From the NCBI RefSeq assembly GCF_016804325.1, contig NZ_CP043627.1:4647001-4711000 (forward strand): a stretch of DNA of 64,000 nt, given 5' to 3'. The DNA comes from Methylobacterium aquaticum (GTDB lineage Bacteria; Pseudomonadota; Alphaproteobacteria; Rhizobiales; Beijerinckiaceae). The stretch's first letter is position 1. Every line of letters begins with the position of its first letter. Of the stretch, positions 55,690-64,000 are shown piece after piece. The position numbers and the translations under genes were made by a program. Below the pieces are notes generated by a model. It was not told the origin of the DNA. It did no database searches and saw nothing but the letters and a program-made list of their open reading frames with translations.

Positions 55690-55801
55690 GCGATAACCAT
55701 GTCGGTCCAGCTTTCTGGATGTCGAGTGGTCTCTGTCCACTCTGTTTGATGCCTCCCTGTACGACTCTTTCAGCCGCCCCCCGTGGGCGGCTTTCTTTTT
55801 T
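55690..55801 (+). ncRNA. Candidate small RNA ending in a strong intrinsic terminator
   Basis: No open frame precedes the strong terminator at 55772-55801, so the transcript it ends must be non-coding or very short. Upstream lie an AT-rich TTAACCATTTTTTAAG near 55665-55680 (possible promoter), CTTTCTGGATGTCGAGTGG, a small hairpin AGTGG/CCACT, and an unpaired GATGCCTCCCTGTACGACTC whose CCTCCC could pair with Shine-Dalgarno sequences. This layout is like short alphaproteobacterial regulatory RNAs (for example the suhB/MmgR type), though I cannot confirm the family. Confidence 0.6.
55772..55801 (+). terminator. Rho-independent terminator
   Basis: Stem AGCCGCCC / GGGCGGCT (55772-55779 with 55785-55792), loop CCCGT, followed by TTCTTTTTT. 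It is a textbook intrinsic terminator on the plus strand. Confidence 0.92.
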
Positions 55802-56003
55802 CCCGCCGCTTCGCCTCGTTAACCACGATTTTCCGGAATTCCTTGGGATCGCCCGTCCCCCGCCCGCGTTGACGTTAAGGTTAATCAATCGTTGACGGCG
55901 CGCGATCCGCGTCATGGCGCTATCGTTGCGCCAGACAGCCCGAGCGCACCGTGAATGTCCCGTATCGAGGCGGGACCGGCGTCGCGGTGGCACAGGAGGG
56001 ATC

Positions 56004-56528
56004 ATGGGCGTGATGGACGTGATGTTTCGGGACGAGCAGCCCACCGTGCGGTTCGGCGAGACCTTCGTGGCCTCCGAGAGCTTCAAGATGCTGTTTCGCG
56101 AGGGCATGACCCTCGTGGAGGAGACGGCGGCCTATCTCGACGGTCCCGGCCGCGATGAATCGCGTCTGCTCGCCCGCCACGCCGCCCTGACCTATGCCAG
56201 CGAGAGCATGCGGCTCACCACCCGTCTGATGCAGATCGCGTCCTGGCTGCTCGTGCAGCGCGCCGTGTCCGAGGGCGAGCTGAGCCTGAGCGAGGCCGCC
56301 GAGGAGAAGACCCGGGTCCGCCTCTCGAATTCCGAGCCGAACGAGGGCGGCGCGGTCCTGATTGCCGAGCTGCCGCTGTCGCTCCAGGCCCTGATCGCCC
56401 AGTCGAAGCGCCTGCATGCCCGCATCATCCACCTCGATCGCCTGATCTCCGACGACCGCCCGACCCCGGAGCCGCGGGTGAGCCCGGTCTTCGCCCAGCA
56501 CGACATGCTGCGGGTGGCGTTCGGCTGA
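56004..56528 (+). CDS. rcdA: DUF1465 protein, RcdA-type regulator of CtrA degradation
   Basis: 174 residues from ATG 56004, with AGGAGGG 7 bases upstream. It matches DUF1465: VASESFKMLFREGMTLVEET near residue 22, ARHAALTYASESMRLTTRLM near 56, SWLLVQRAVSEGELSLSEAA near 79 and a RLSNSEPNEGGA segment near 110. In Caulobacter this family is RcdA, an adaptor that with CpdR and PopA brings CtrA and other substrates to the ClpXP protease during the cell cycle. It ends before a two-way terminator shared with rpmE. Confidence 0.88.
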   Translation: MGVMDVMFRDEQPTVRFGETFVASESFKMLFREGMTLVEETAAYLDGPGRDESRLLARHAALTYASESMRLTTRLMQIASWLLVQRAVSEGELSLSEAAEEKTRVRLSNSEPNEGGAVLIAELPLSLQALIAQSKRLHARIIHLDRLISDDRPTPEPRVSPVFAQHDMLRVAFG

Positions 56529-56603
56529 CGAGAGCGTCAGGGGAGGGCGCGGCCCTCCCCGGCGTCAAAATCCTGGAAGACCGTCCCGGGGGATCCGGGC
56601 ACG

Positions 56604-56637
56604 AAAAAAGCCCCGGCCGCGAGGCCGGGGCTTTTTT
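56604..56637. terminator. Bidirectional Rho-independent terminator
   Basis: AAAAAAGCCCCGGCC (56604-56618), loop GCGA, then the inverse GGCCGGGGCTTTTTT to 56637. It has a U-run on either strand and so serves both the rcdA transcript and the convergent rpmE transcript. Confidence 0.95.
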
Positions 56638-56657
56638 CGCGCGAACGAGGCCGCTGC

Positions 56658-56963
56658 TTACTTCTTGGTGAACGAGATGCCGGCGAAGCGCGAGTTGAAG
56701 CGCGACAGGCGGCCGCCGCGGTCCAGCAGCTTCTGCTCGCCGCCGGTCCAGGCCGGGTGCGTGCTCGGGTCGATGTCGAGGTTGAGGGTGTCGCCCTCCT
56801 TGCCGTAGGTGGAGCGCGTCATGAACGAGCTGCCGTCGGTCAGCACCACCTTGATGAAGTGGTAGTCCGGGTGCTCGGTCGCGGTGCGGGCCACCTTGGC
56901 GACTGCGACCGACTTGCCGGCGGGGATTGCCTGCTTGGCGGCGGGGGCTGCTTGCTTTGCCAT
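56658..56963 (-). CDS. rpmE: 50S ribosomal protein L31 with N-terminal extension
   Basis: 101 residues; most L31 proteins have about 70-75. The core starts at [20 protein letters not shown] and has [20 protein letters not shown] and [20 protein letters not shown], ending FAGISFTKK. The extra N-terminus (about 30 residues, [20 protein letters not shown]) is lysine/alanine-rich. The ATG at 56963 has AGGA 7 bases upstream, so the extension seems real, although a GTG internal start ([12 protein letters not shown]) would give the normal size. There is no CxxC zinc motif. It ends at the shared terminator. Confidence 0.93.
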   Translation of the reverse strand: MAKQAAPAAKQAIPAGKSVAVAKVARTATEHPDYHFIKVVLTDGSSFMTRSTYGKEGDTLNLDIDPSTHPAWTGGEQKLLDRGGRLSRFNSRFAGISFTKK

Positions 56964-57109
56964 GACGAATTCCTACAGAGTGCGACCCGCGCCGAACGCT
57001 CCGCTTCGGGCCGCGGCCATTGATCGCGCGTAATCGGATGAGCGGCGGCCTATACCTCACCTCCGTGCGCCAAACAAGCGCCGGCACCCCGGACAGCACG
57101 ACAGTTCAG

Positions 57110-58915
<1,806 letters not shown>

Positions 58916-58969
58916 CCCAGGCCGGAGAGCCACCCGGGACCCGGCCACCGGCTATCGCACCCTCCGCGT

Positions 58970-59117
58970 CGTTCCGGGGCCGCGAAAGCGGCGCCCGGAC
59001 TCAGGTGCCGCGGCGGGTGGAGAAGGAAGCGGGATGCGCTCCGCTCCTTTCTGAACCTCCTGCGTTTCCGGATCCCGGGCTCCGCTTTCGCGGCCCCGGG
59101 ATGACCCGGAGGGTGGC
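58970..59117. repeat. Inverted repeat pair, family C
   Basis: GTTCCGGGGCCGCGAAAGCGG near 58974-58994 is matched by CCGCTTTCGCGGCCCCGGGA at 59082-59101. The second half (59067-59117) is related to 36483-36531. It fills most of the gap between the ABC exporter and the OmpA-like gene and may end both convergent transcripts. Confidence 0.75.
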
Positions 59118-59163
59118 AGGATGGTCGGGCGGGAGGACCGAAACCGTGCGATCGGGTTTTTGT

Positions 59164-60177
59164 CTACCGCTCCGTCAGCTTCATCTCGATCCGCCGGTTG
59201 CGGGCATAGGCCTCCTCGCTCGTCCCGACATCGACGGGCTGGAACTCGCCGAAGGCGCCGGCGAGCAGGCGCTGGGGCGGGATGCCCTTTCCGACCAGGT
59301 ACTGCACGACCGCGATGGCGCGTGCCGCCGACAGCGCCCAGTTCGACGGGAATTGCGAGGAATTGATCGGCCGCGCATCGGTATGGCCGTCGACCCGCAG
59401 CACCCACGGGATGTCGGCCGGGATCTGCCGGTTGAGCTCCAGGATCGCGCCGGCGATCCGGTCGATCTCCGGCCCGGCCTCGGGCTTGAGCACCGCCTGG
59501 CCGGCGGAGAACAGCACCTCGGATTGCAAGACGAAGCGGTCGCCGACGATGCGGATGTCGGGGCGGTTGCCGAGGATCTGGCGCAGGCGCCCGAAGAAAT
59601 CCGAGCGGTAGCGCGCGAGTTCCTGCACCCGTTGCGCCAGAGCCACGTTGAGGCGGCTGCCGAGGTCGGCGATGCGGGCCTGGCTCTCGCGGTCCCGGGT
59701 CTCGGACGCCGCGAGCGCGTCCTCCAGCGCCGCGAGCTGCTGGCGCATCGCCGCGATCTGCTGGTTCAGGAGATCGACCTGGTTGAGCGCCCGGGTGGCG
59801 GCACCCTTCTCGGCGTCGAGCTGGCGGCCGAGCTCGGCCGCCTTGCCCTCCGCGCCCTGGCCGCTGGCGAGCAGGTCCTGCAACCGCTTGCGCTCGGCCT
59901 CGGAGCCCTGGAGGTTCGCCCGCAGGGACGCGGCGCTCTCCTCCATCGCCCGCTTGCCCGAGCGCTCCAGCGCCAGCAGGTCGGTGAGTTCGGAGATCTG
60001 CCGGTTGAGCCGTTCCAGCACCGTGTCGCGGCCCGACAATTCCTGCGACAGGAAGAACTGGCCCGTGACGAAGATGGTGAGCAGGAAGACGACCGAGAGC
60101 AGCAGCGTCGTCAGCGCGTCGACGTAGCCGGGCCAGACATTGAGGGCGCGGTCGCGCCGGACGAGGCGGCCGGCCAT
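59164..60177 (-). CDS. OmpA/MotB-like peptidoglycan-binding protein with coiled coil
   Basis: 337 residues from ATG 60177. One membrane helix near 18-40 (GYVDALTTLLLSVVFLLTIF) is followed by a long coiled coil (about 48-190) and a C-terminal OmpA-like domain (about 215-337) with LFSAGQAVLKPEAGPEIDRI, DGHTDARPI, ALSAARAIAVVQYLVGKGI and ARNRRIEMKL. This is the MotB-type design: anchored in the inner membrane and gripping murein. Its partner is the ExbB-like gene upstream, from which it is now separated by a MITE. The upstream in-frame sequence (MARCVSILGHWYE) comes from that MITE and I excluded it. Confidence 0.88.
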   Translation of the reverse strand: MAGRLVRRDRALNVWPGYVDALTTLLLSVVFLLTIFVTGQFFLSQELSGRDTVLERLNRQISELTDLLALERSGKRAMEESAASLRANLQGSEAERKRLQDLLASGQGAEGKAAELGRQLDAEKGAATRALNQVDLLNQQIAAMRQQLAALEDALAASETRDRESQARIADLGSRLNVALAQRVQELARYRSDFFGRLRQILGNRPDIRIVGDRFVLQSEVLFSAGQAVLKPEAGPEIDRIAGAILELNRQIPADIPWVLRVDGHTDARPINSSQFPSNWALSAARAIAVVQYLVGKGIPPQRLLAGAFGEFQPVDVGTSEEAYARNRRIEMKLTER

Positions 60178-60187
60178 CAGGGACTCA

Positions 60188-60310
60188 TACCAATGGCCCA
60201 AGATGCTGACGCATCGGGCCATTGAGCCATCTCGAATTGTCTATGCCAAGCCAGAGGCTTGACGAAAATTCGAGAACGGAACCAAAGGTCGTTTCCAACA
60301 ACCGTTGGTA
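60188..60310. mobile_element. 123-bp MITE-like element, family D, copy 2
   Basis: Ends TACCAATGG and CCGTTGGTA are inverted repeats. TCA flanks it on both sides (60185-60187 and 60311-60313), a 3-bp target duplication. It is the inverse of 32269-32391 with a moderate number of changes. It lies 10 bases upstream of the OmpA-like start and 18 bases after the ExbB-like stop. Confidence 0.87.
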
Positions 60311-60328
60311 TCACTCCACCGTCTCGAC

Positions 60329-61366
60329 TCACTCCACCTTCTCCCTGGCGAGGCGGTCGAGCACCTGCTTCAGCTCGCGCTCGCGGTTGGCCTGCGCCTC
60401 GACCCAGTCGCGGATCATCTGCTGCTCGGCCCGCATGTGCTGGACGAGGCCCTGGATGCCCTCGGCGAGGTTCGCCATCGCCTGGGTGCTGGCCCGACCA
60501 TGCGCCGTGCTGTCGCCGACGAGGGTGCCGAGCCGCGTCATCGCGTCGGCGATGTCCTTGAGCACCGCGTCGCCCCGCGGCGGAGGCTCGGGCGGGCGCG
60601 GGGGAGCGGGGAGGGCCGCCGCCGCCGGCACCGTGACGGGAACCGGCACCGGGGCCGGCGCCGGGCCGGCGGCGGTGACGAGCCAGTCCTCGAGCTCGTT
60701 GTAGAACCGGTTATGGGCCTGCCCCGCCTGGAGGTCGAGGAAGCCGATCACCAGGGAGCCGGCGAGGCCGAACAAGGAGGCCGAGAAGGCGAGGCCGATG
60801 CCAGACAGCGGCACCGCGAGGCCGCTCTTCAATTCGTCGAACATCACCGCCGCGTCGCCGCCGCCGGCCCGCATCGACCGGATCACGCCGCCGACCGCCG
60901 ACAGCGTGTCGATCAGGCCCCAGAAGGTGCCGAGCAGGCCGAGCAGGATCAGGAGGCCGCCGATATAGCGCAGGATCTCGCGCCCCTCGTCGAGCCGCGA
61001 GGCCACGCTGTCGAGGAGCGGCTGGAACTGCCCTTGCGGGTGCGGACGCCCGGCCCGCGCCTCCCGGAGCGCGGGCGCCAGGGCGCCGAGCACCCGCGGC
61101 GTGCCGGGATCGGCGGCGCCGGTGGCGGTGCGGTTGGCGAAGCGCACCTCGCGGAACAGGCGCTGCACCTGCCCGAAGGCCATGATGATGGCGATCAGCG
61201 TCGCGCCGAGGATCAGGCCGTTGAGGCCCGGATTGGCCATGAAGGCCGGCACGATCTGGCGATAGAGCACGAAGGCCAGGAAGCCGGCCAGCGTCAGGAA
61301 CACCACCATGCGGACGAGGTAGATCCGCGGCGATGTCAGGGGAGGGGACGCTGCGCTCGCCGCCAT
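60329..61366 (-). CDS. MotA/TolQ/ExbB-like proton channel protein
   Basis: 345 residues. Helices near 20-40 (MVVFLTLAGFLAFVLYRQIV), 48-66 (LNGLILGATLIAIIMAF), 135-155 (YIGGLLILLGLLGTFWGLID) and 185-205 (GIGLAFSASLFGLAGSLVIG) form the ExbB/MotA-type core, with the GTFWGLI segment typical of the family. The C-terminal tail (about 225-345) has a Pro-rich linker and a long cytoplasmic coiled coil (DWVEAQANRERELKQVLDRL). It probably makes a proton-driven motor with the OmpA-like protein encoded downstream. The task of the motor is unknown. Confidence 0.85.
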   Translation of the reverse strand: MAASAASPPLTSPRIYLVRMVVFLTLAGFLAFVLYRQIVPAFMANPGLNGLILGATLIAIIMAFGQVQRLFREVRFANRTATGAADPGTPRVLGALAPALREARAGRPHPQGQFQPLLDSVASRLDEGREILRYIGGLLILLGLLGTFWGLIDTLSAVGGVIRSMRAGGGDAAVMFDELKSGLAVPLSGIGLAFSASLFGLAGSLVIGFLDLQAGQAHNRFYNELEDWLVTAAGPAPAPVPVPVTVPAAAALPAPPRPPEPPPRGDAVLKDIADAMTRLGTLVGDSTAHGRASTQAMANLAEGIQGLVQHMRAEQQMIRDWVEAQANRERELKQVLDRLAREKVE

Positions 61367-61504
61367 CGCGGGCCGTACTCACTGTCGCGGGGTCACCCCC
61401 TGCCTCGCGTGGCGGGGGCCGCCCGCACTGTGCCGGGTGCGGCTTGGCCGATCAAGCCGAAGCCTCGGGAGTGCCCGGGGGATCTTTGGGTGAGTCCAAA
61501 GGAT

Positions 61505-62326
61505 TCAGTCCCAGTGCCGCGGCCAGGTTTCCTCGAGATGCGGCCCGAGCCGCACCGGGCTCACCCGCCGGGCGAGGCCGGTGGCGTCGTCGGTCTCGAC
61601 CGCGATGCCGCAGAGCGTGCCCTCGCCGGTCGCGGCCTCGAGCCGGCTGCCGGGCGTCTTCTGCAGGAAGCGGCGCACCGGCTCGTCCTTCTGCATGCCC
61701 AGCACCGAATCGTAGTCGCCGCACATGCCGACATCCGACATGTAGGCGGTGCCGCCCGGCAGGATGCGGTGGTCGGCGGTCGGCACGTGGGTGTGGGTGC
61801 CGACGACGAGGCTCGCCCGTCCGTCGAGGAACCAGCCGAAGGCCTCCTTCTCGCTCGTCGCCTCGGCGTGGACGTCGACGATCACCGCGTCGGCGGCGTC
61901 GCGCAAGGGGCAGGCCGACAACTCGCGCTCGGCCGCCGCGAAGGGGTCGTCGAGGGGATCGAGGAAGATCCGCCCCATCACGTTGACGACGAGGACCCGG
62001 GCGCCCGCCCGCGTCTCCACCACCGTGGCGCCGCGGCCCGGCGTGCCGGGCGGGTAGTTCGCCGGGCGCACGAGGCGCGGCTGGCGGGCGATGAACACCA
62101 TCGCCTCGCGCTGGTCGAAGGAGTGGTTGCCGAGCGTCACCGCGTCGGCGCCGGCATTGATCAGTTCGTCACAGATGCTCTCGGTGATGCCGAAGCCGCC
62201 GGCGGCGTTCTCGCCGTTGATCACCACGCAGTCGAGGCGCCAGCGCTCGCGCAGGGCCGGCAAGCGCTCGCTCACCGCCAGGCGGCCCGGCCGGCCGACG
62301 ATGTCGCCGAGGAAGAGGAGGCGCAT
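61505..62326 (-). CDS. YmdB-type metallophosphoesterase (TIGR00282)
   Basis: 273 residues from ATG 62326, with GGAAGAGGAGG-like purines directly upstream of the ATG in the coding sense. It starts MRLLFLGDIVGRPGR, then has VVINGENAAGGFGITESICD, VTLGNHSFDQREAMVFI and the C-terminal VVGTHTHVPTADHRILPGG with metal-binding histidines. Members are binuclear metal phosphodiesterases; Bacillus YmdB hydrolyses cyclic nucleotides and affects biofilm. The gene follows the cyclo-ligase gene by 8 bases on the same strand, so they are probably transcribed together. Confidence 0.92.
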   Translation of the reverse strand: MRLLFLGDIVGRPGRLAVSERLPALRERWRLDCVVINGENAAGGFGITESICDELINAGADAVTLGNHSFDQREAMVFIARQPRLVRPANYPPGTPGRGATVVETRAGARVLVVNVMGRIFLDPLDDPFAAAERELSACPLRDAADAVIVDVHAEATSEKEAFGWFLDGRASLVVGTHTHVPTADHRILPGGTAYMSDVGMCGDYDSVLGMQKDEPVRRFLQKTPGSRLEAATGEGTLCGIAVETDDATGLARRVSPVRLGPHLEETWPRHWD

Positions 62327-62334
62327 GGCGGGGT

Positions 62335-62925
62335 TCAGTCTCCGGTGGGGTGGATCAGGCCCGCCTCGGTGACGATCGCGTCGAGGGGCCTGTCGTGCGG
62401 GCCGTCCGGCACGCGGGGGGTTTCCTGGGCCGAAAAGGCGATGCCGAGGGCGAGCGCAGGCACAGGTGCGTCGAGGCGCGCCAGCGCCCGGTCGTAATAG
62501 CCCTTGCCGTAGCCGATGCGGTGGCCGCGCCGGTCGAAGGCGGCGAGCGGCACCAGCAGCACGCGGGGATCGACGATCCGTGCGTCGGGCCCGGGCTCGC
62601 TCAGGCCGAACCCGCCGGGGCTGAGCGCGTCGCCCTCGGCGGCGAGGCGGAACACCAGCCCGTCCGGCGTGACCTGCGGCAGGGCCACGGCCTGCCCGCG
62701 GGCGCGCAAACGCGCGATCAGCGGCCGCAGGTCGACCTCGCTGCGGATCGGCCAATAGGCCGAGACCACGTCGGCCCTCGCCACCTCGGGAAGGGACAGG
62801 ATCGTCTCGGCGATGCGGCGGGAGGCGTCCTCGCGGGCCTCGACCGCCAGCCCGTCCCGCCGCGCCAGGGCGGCTTTGCGCAAGGCGGCCTTGTCCGGGG
62901 GAGCGGGGGAAACGTCCGTCGTCAT
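62335..62925 (-). CDS. 5-formyltetrahydrofolate cyclo-ligase
   Basis: 196 residues from ATG 62925. The family signatures are the N-terminal KAALRKAALARRDGL with the substrate-binding Arg/Lys, YWPIRSEVDLRPLIA near residue 58 and VPLAAFDRRGHRIGYGKGYY near 125, the last with the ATP-binding GYGKGYYD loop. It turns 5-formyl-THF into 5,10-methenyl-THF using ATP. A 6S RNA candidate lies directly upstream on the same strand, which is a widespread arrangement (ssrS-ygfA). Confidence 0.94.
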   Translation of the reverse strand: MTTDVSPAPPDKAALRKAALARRDGLAVEAREDASRRIAETILSLPEVARADVVSAYWPIRSEVDLRPLIARLRARGQAVALPQVTPDGLVFRLAAEGDALSPGGFGLSEPGPDARIVDPRVLLVPLAAFDRRGHRIGYGKGYYDRALARLDAPVPALALGIAFSAQETPRVPDGPHDRPLDAIVTEAGLIHPTGD

Positions 62926-62956
62926 GTCAGTCCAGCGCGGAGCCACGAGAGCCGTT

Positions 62957-63072
62957 GGAGAATCGATCCCGGGAAACCTACGAAGTAGGTGGGCGCCGTT
63001 ATGCCCCGGTCCACGGACCAGGGCAGTGACAGCTCCCGAGGGAGTCGATAAGGCCCCGGGGATATTGTCTCC
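62957..63072 (-). ncRNA. ssrS: 6S RNA candidate
   Basis: The minus strand begins GGAGACAATATCCCCGGG and ends CCCGGGATCGATTCTCC, giving a closing stem GGAGA...TCTCC, AAT...ATT, ATCC-CCGGG...CCCGGGAT. Inside are a bubble and a central hairpin CTGGTCCGTGGACCGGGG, then a CACCTACTTCGTAGGTTTCC hairpin like the 3' part of alphaproteobacterial 6S RNAs. Its place just before the 5-formyl-THF cyclo-ligase gene is the classic 6S location. 6S RNA binds the sigma70-type polymerase in stationary phase. Exact ends are uncertain by 10-25 bases; true 6S RNAs are often longer. Confidence 0.72.
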
Positions 63073-63216
63073 TGACGAGAGCCGCAGCCCCGCCGACCCA
63101 TGTAGCGCTGCCGAGGCGGTTGCGAAAGGGGGCGGATGGGGGATTCGGAGCCGAGGGGCGCAGCGAGGGTGGGGGCTGCATCTCGCTCGACCGCGGCGTC
63201 GAAACTATCCCGCCCG

Positions 63217-63342
63217 CGACCTCATCCTGAGGTGTCAGTCGATCGCAGATCGACTGACCTCGAAGGAGGGCTCCAGAAGCCTCGGTGCTCTCTGGAGCCC
63301 TCCTTCGAGGCTCCCTTCCGGTCGCACCTCAGGATGAGGTCG
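63217..63342. repeat. Three-hairpin palindromic repeat
   Basis: Outer arms CGACCTCATCCTGAGGTG and CACCTCAGGATGAGGTCG enclose two perfect hairpins: CAGTCGATC/GATCGACTG (63236-63244 with 63248-63256) and a 20-bp stem CCTCGAAGGAGGGCTCCAGA with its inverse (63258-63277 and 63291-63310). It can form a cruciform with three stems. I believe this is a dispersed repeat of the Methylobacterium/Bradyrhizobium group. No gene lies in 63073-63426. Confidence 0.9.
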
Positions 63343-63426
63343 CAGGTTGGAGTGTCTTTACGATGCGATCTGACTCAAGCCTCATCGGATGAACTAGCAG
63401 ATGCTCAACAACCTCTCCAGGACCCC

Positions 63427-63846
63427 ATGAGCCCACAAGCCGTCCTTGCCCCCGTCTTCGTCCAGGTACTGTTGACCTTCTGCCTGCTGCTCTGGACCGG
63501 ACGGGTGCGCTTCGCCGCGGCGCGGGCCGGCGCCGTGAAGCTCAAGGACATCTCGCTCGGCGAGCGCAGCTGGCCGGCGCCGGTGCAGCAGGTCTCGAAC
63601 GCCTTCGCCAACCAGTTCGAACTGCCGGTGCTGTTCTACGTCCTGACCGGCTTCGCGCTCGCGACGGGGAAGGCCGATCACCTCTTCGTCGGCCTCGCCT
63701 GGCTGTTCGTGCTGACCCGGCTCGTCCATGCGGGGATCTACGCCACGAGCAACGTGGTGATCCGGCGCTTCCAGGCCTTTCTCGCCGGGGCGATCGTCCT
63801 GATGGCGATGTGGGCGATCTTCGCCGTCAGGATCCTCCTCGCCTGA
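63427..63846 (+). CDS. MAPEG family membrane protein
   Basis: 139 residues from ATG 63427 (AGGA 5 bases upstream). Four hydrophobic helices, and the MAPEG pattern with the inward-facing RVRFAAARAGAVKLKDISLG, then SNAFANQFELPVLFYVLTGF near 56 (the conserved N-x-x-E-x-P-V region) and AWLFVLTRLVHAGIYATSNV near 88. MAPEG proteins include microsomal glutathione transferases and relatives; bacterial members are mostly uncharacterised. It lies after the three-hairpin repeat and no other gene follows in the remaining 154 bases. Confidence 0.88.
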   Translation: MSPQAVLAPVFVQVLLTFCLLLWTGRVRFAAARAGAVKLKDISLGERSWPAPVQQVSNAFANQFELPVLFYVLTGFALATGKADHLFVGLAWLFVLTRLVHAGIYATSNVVIRRFQAFLAGAIVLMAMWAIFAVRILLA

Positions 63847-64000
63847 AGCCGGCTTCTCGCCATCCCGGCGCGAGGAGGGTAAGGGGCACGCAGCGTCTCT
63901 CACGAAACTCCCGGCCACCATCGTCGCTGGCGGTAGCGGCGCCGGTGCGGCGGGAGTGTCGCGAGGACATTCAGTAGCGCGGGGCCCGCGGCGGCGGGTT

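Noticed and set aside
60222..60704. Protein-coding gene reading out of the repeat at 60188-60310
   Set aside because: The start lies within the MITE and the rest is antisense to the ExbB-like gene.
59164..61366. Zorya (ZorA/ZorB) antiphage system or flagellar MotAB
   Set aside because: No ZorC, ZorD or ZorE-type gene is adjacent and there are no flagellar genes. The neighbours are housekeeping genes.

Overview
This window looks like a chromosomal segment of a very GC-rich alphaproteobacterium, most probably Methylobacterium or a close relative (Methylobacteriaceae, Hyphomicrobiales). The grounds are strong GC bias at third codon positions, a double-length dCTP deaminase, an RcdA (DUF1465) homologue, a fused transaldolase/phosphoglucose isomerase, a gene order of rpmH-rnpA-yidC-engB, and a 6S RNA candidate upstream of the 5-formyl-THF cyclo-ligase gene. 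The genus is inferred from the sequence alone.

Region 1 (1-7366) is the int-proximal end of a decayed prophage lodged at the 3' end of a tRNA-Thr(CGT) gene. A tyrosine recombinase and an overlapping excisionase abut the tRNA. Small plus-strand early genes come next, then a minus-strand late block (terminase pieces, endolysin, small membrane proteins) that runs off the left edge. The terminase large subunit is fused to what looks like the tail of a lectin-fold (LamG-like) protein, and the small terminase gene meets a plus-strand coiled-coil gene head to head with no start on either side. The whole head and tail module therefore seems to have been deleted.

Region 2 (7400-12670) holds housekeeping and accessory genes: a TerB protein, a glutamine amidotransferase, an LrgA/LrgB pair, a FolC-type ligase and an Lrp/AsnC regulator. 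Region 3 (13045-27380) is a surface-polysaccharide locus with two glycosyltransferases, a polysaccharide deacetylase, a FemAB-like acyltransferase, a Wzx flippase, a Wzy-like polymerase, a Wzc-like co-polymerase, a beta-helix protein, a WecG/TagA transferase and an oxidoreductase. Its parts list matches the Caulobacter holdfast (hfs) set closely. Three of its genes carry an apparent one-base deficit in a G/C run.

Region 4 (27600-44720) has a small membrane protein, a cyclase-TPR protein, a chemoreceptor, minCDE, a DUF533/TerB protein, a TonB receptor/PepSY/DUF2946 metal-uptake set, an IS630 relic, apaG and dcd. Region 5 (44845-56963) has the oxidative pentose phosphate set pgl-zwf-gnd-(tal-pgi), then DUF423, engB, yidC, rnpA, rpmH, DUF1192, rcdA and rpmE. 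Region 6 (57110-64000) has an MsbA-like ABC exporter, an ExbB-like/OmpA-like pair, a YmdB-type phosphoesterase, 5-FCL, a 6S RNA candidate and a MAPEG protein.

Intergenic space is rich in repeats. There are three copies of a ~200-240 bp element with long terminal inverted repeats, two copies of a 123-bp MITE-like element with 3-bp target duplications (TAA and TCA), several nested palindromes, and a three-hairpin repeat at 63217-63342.
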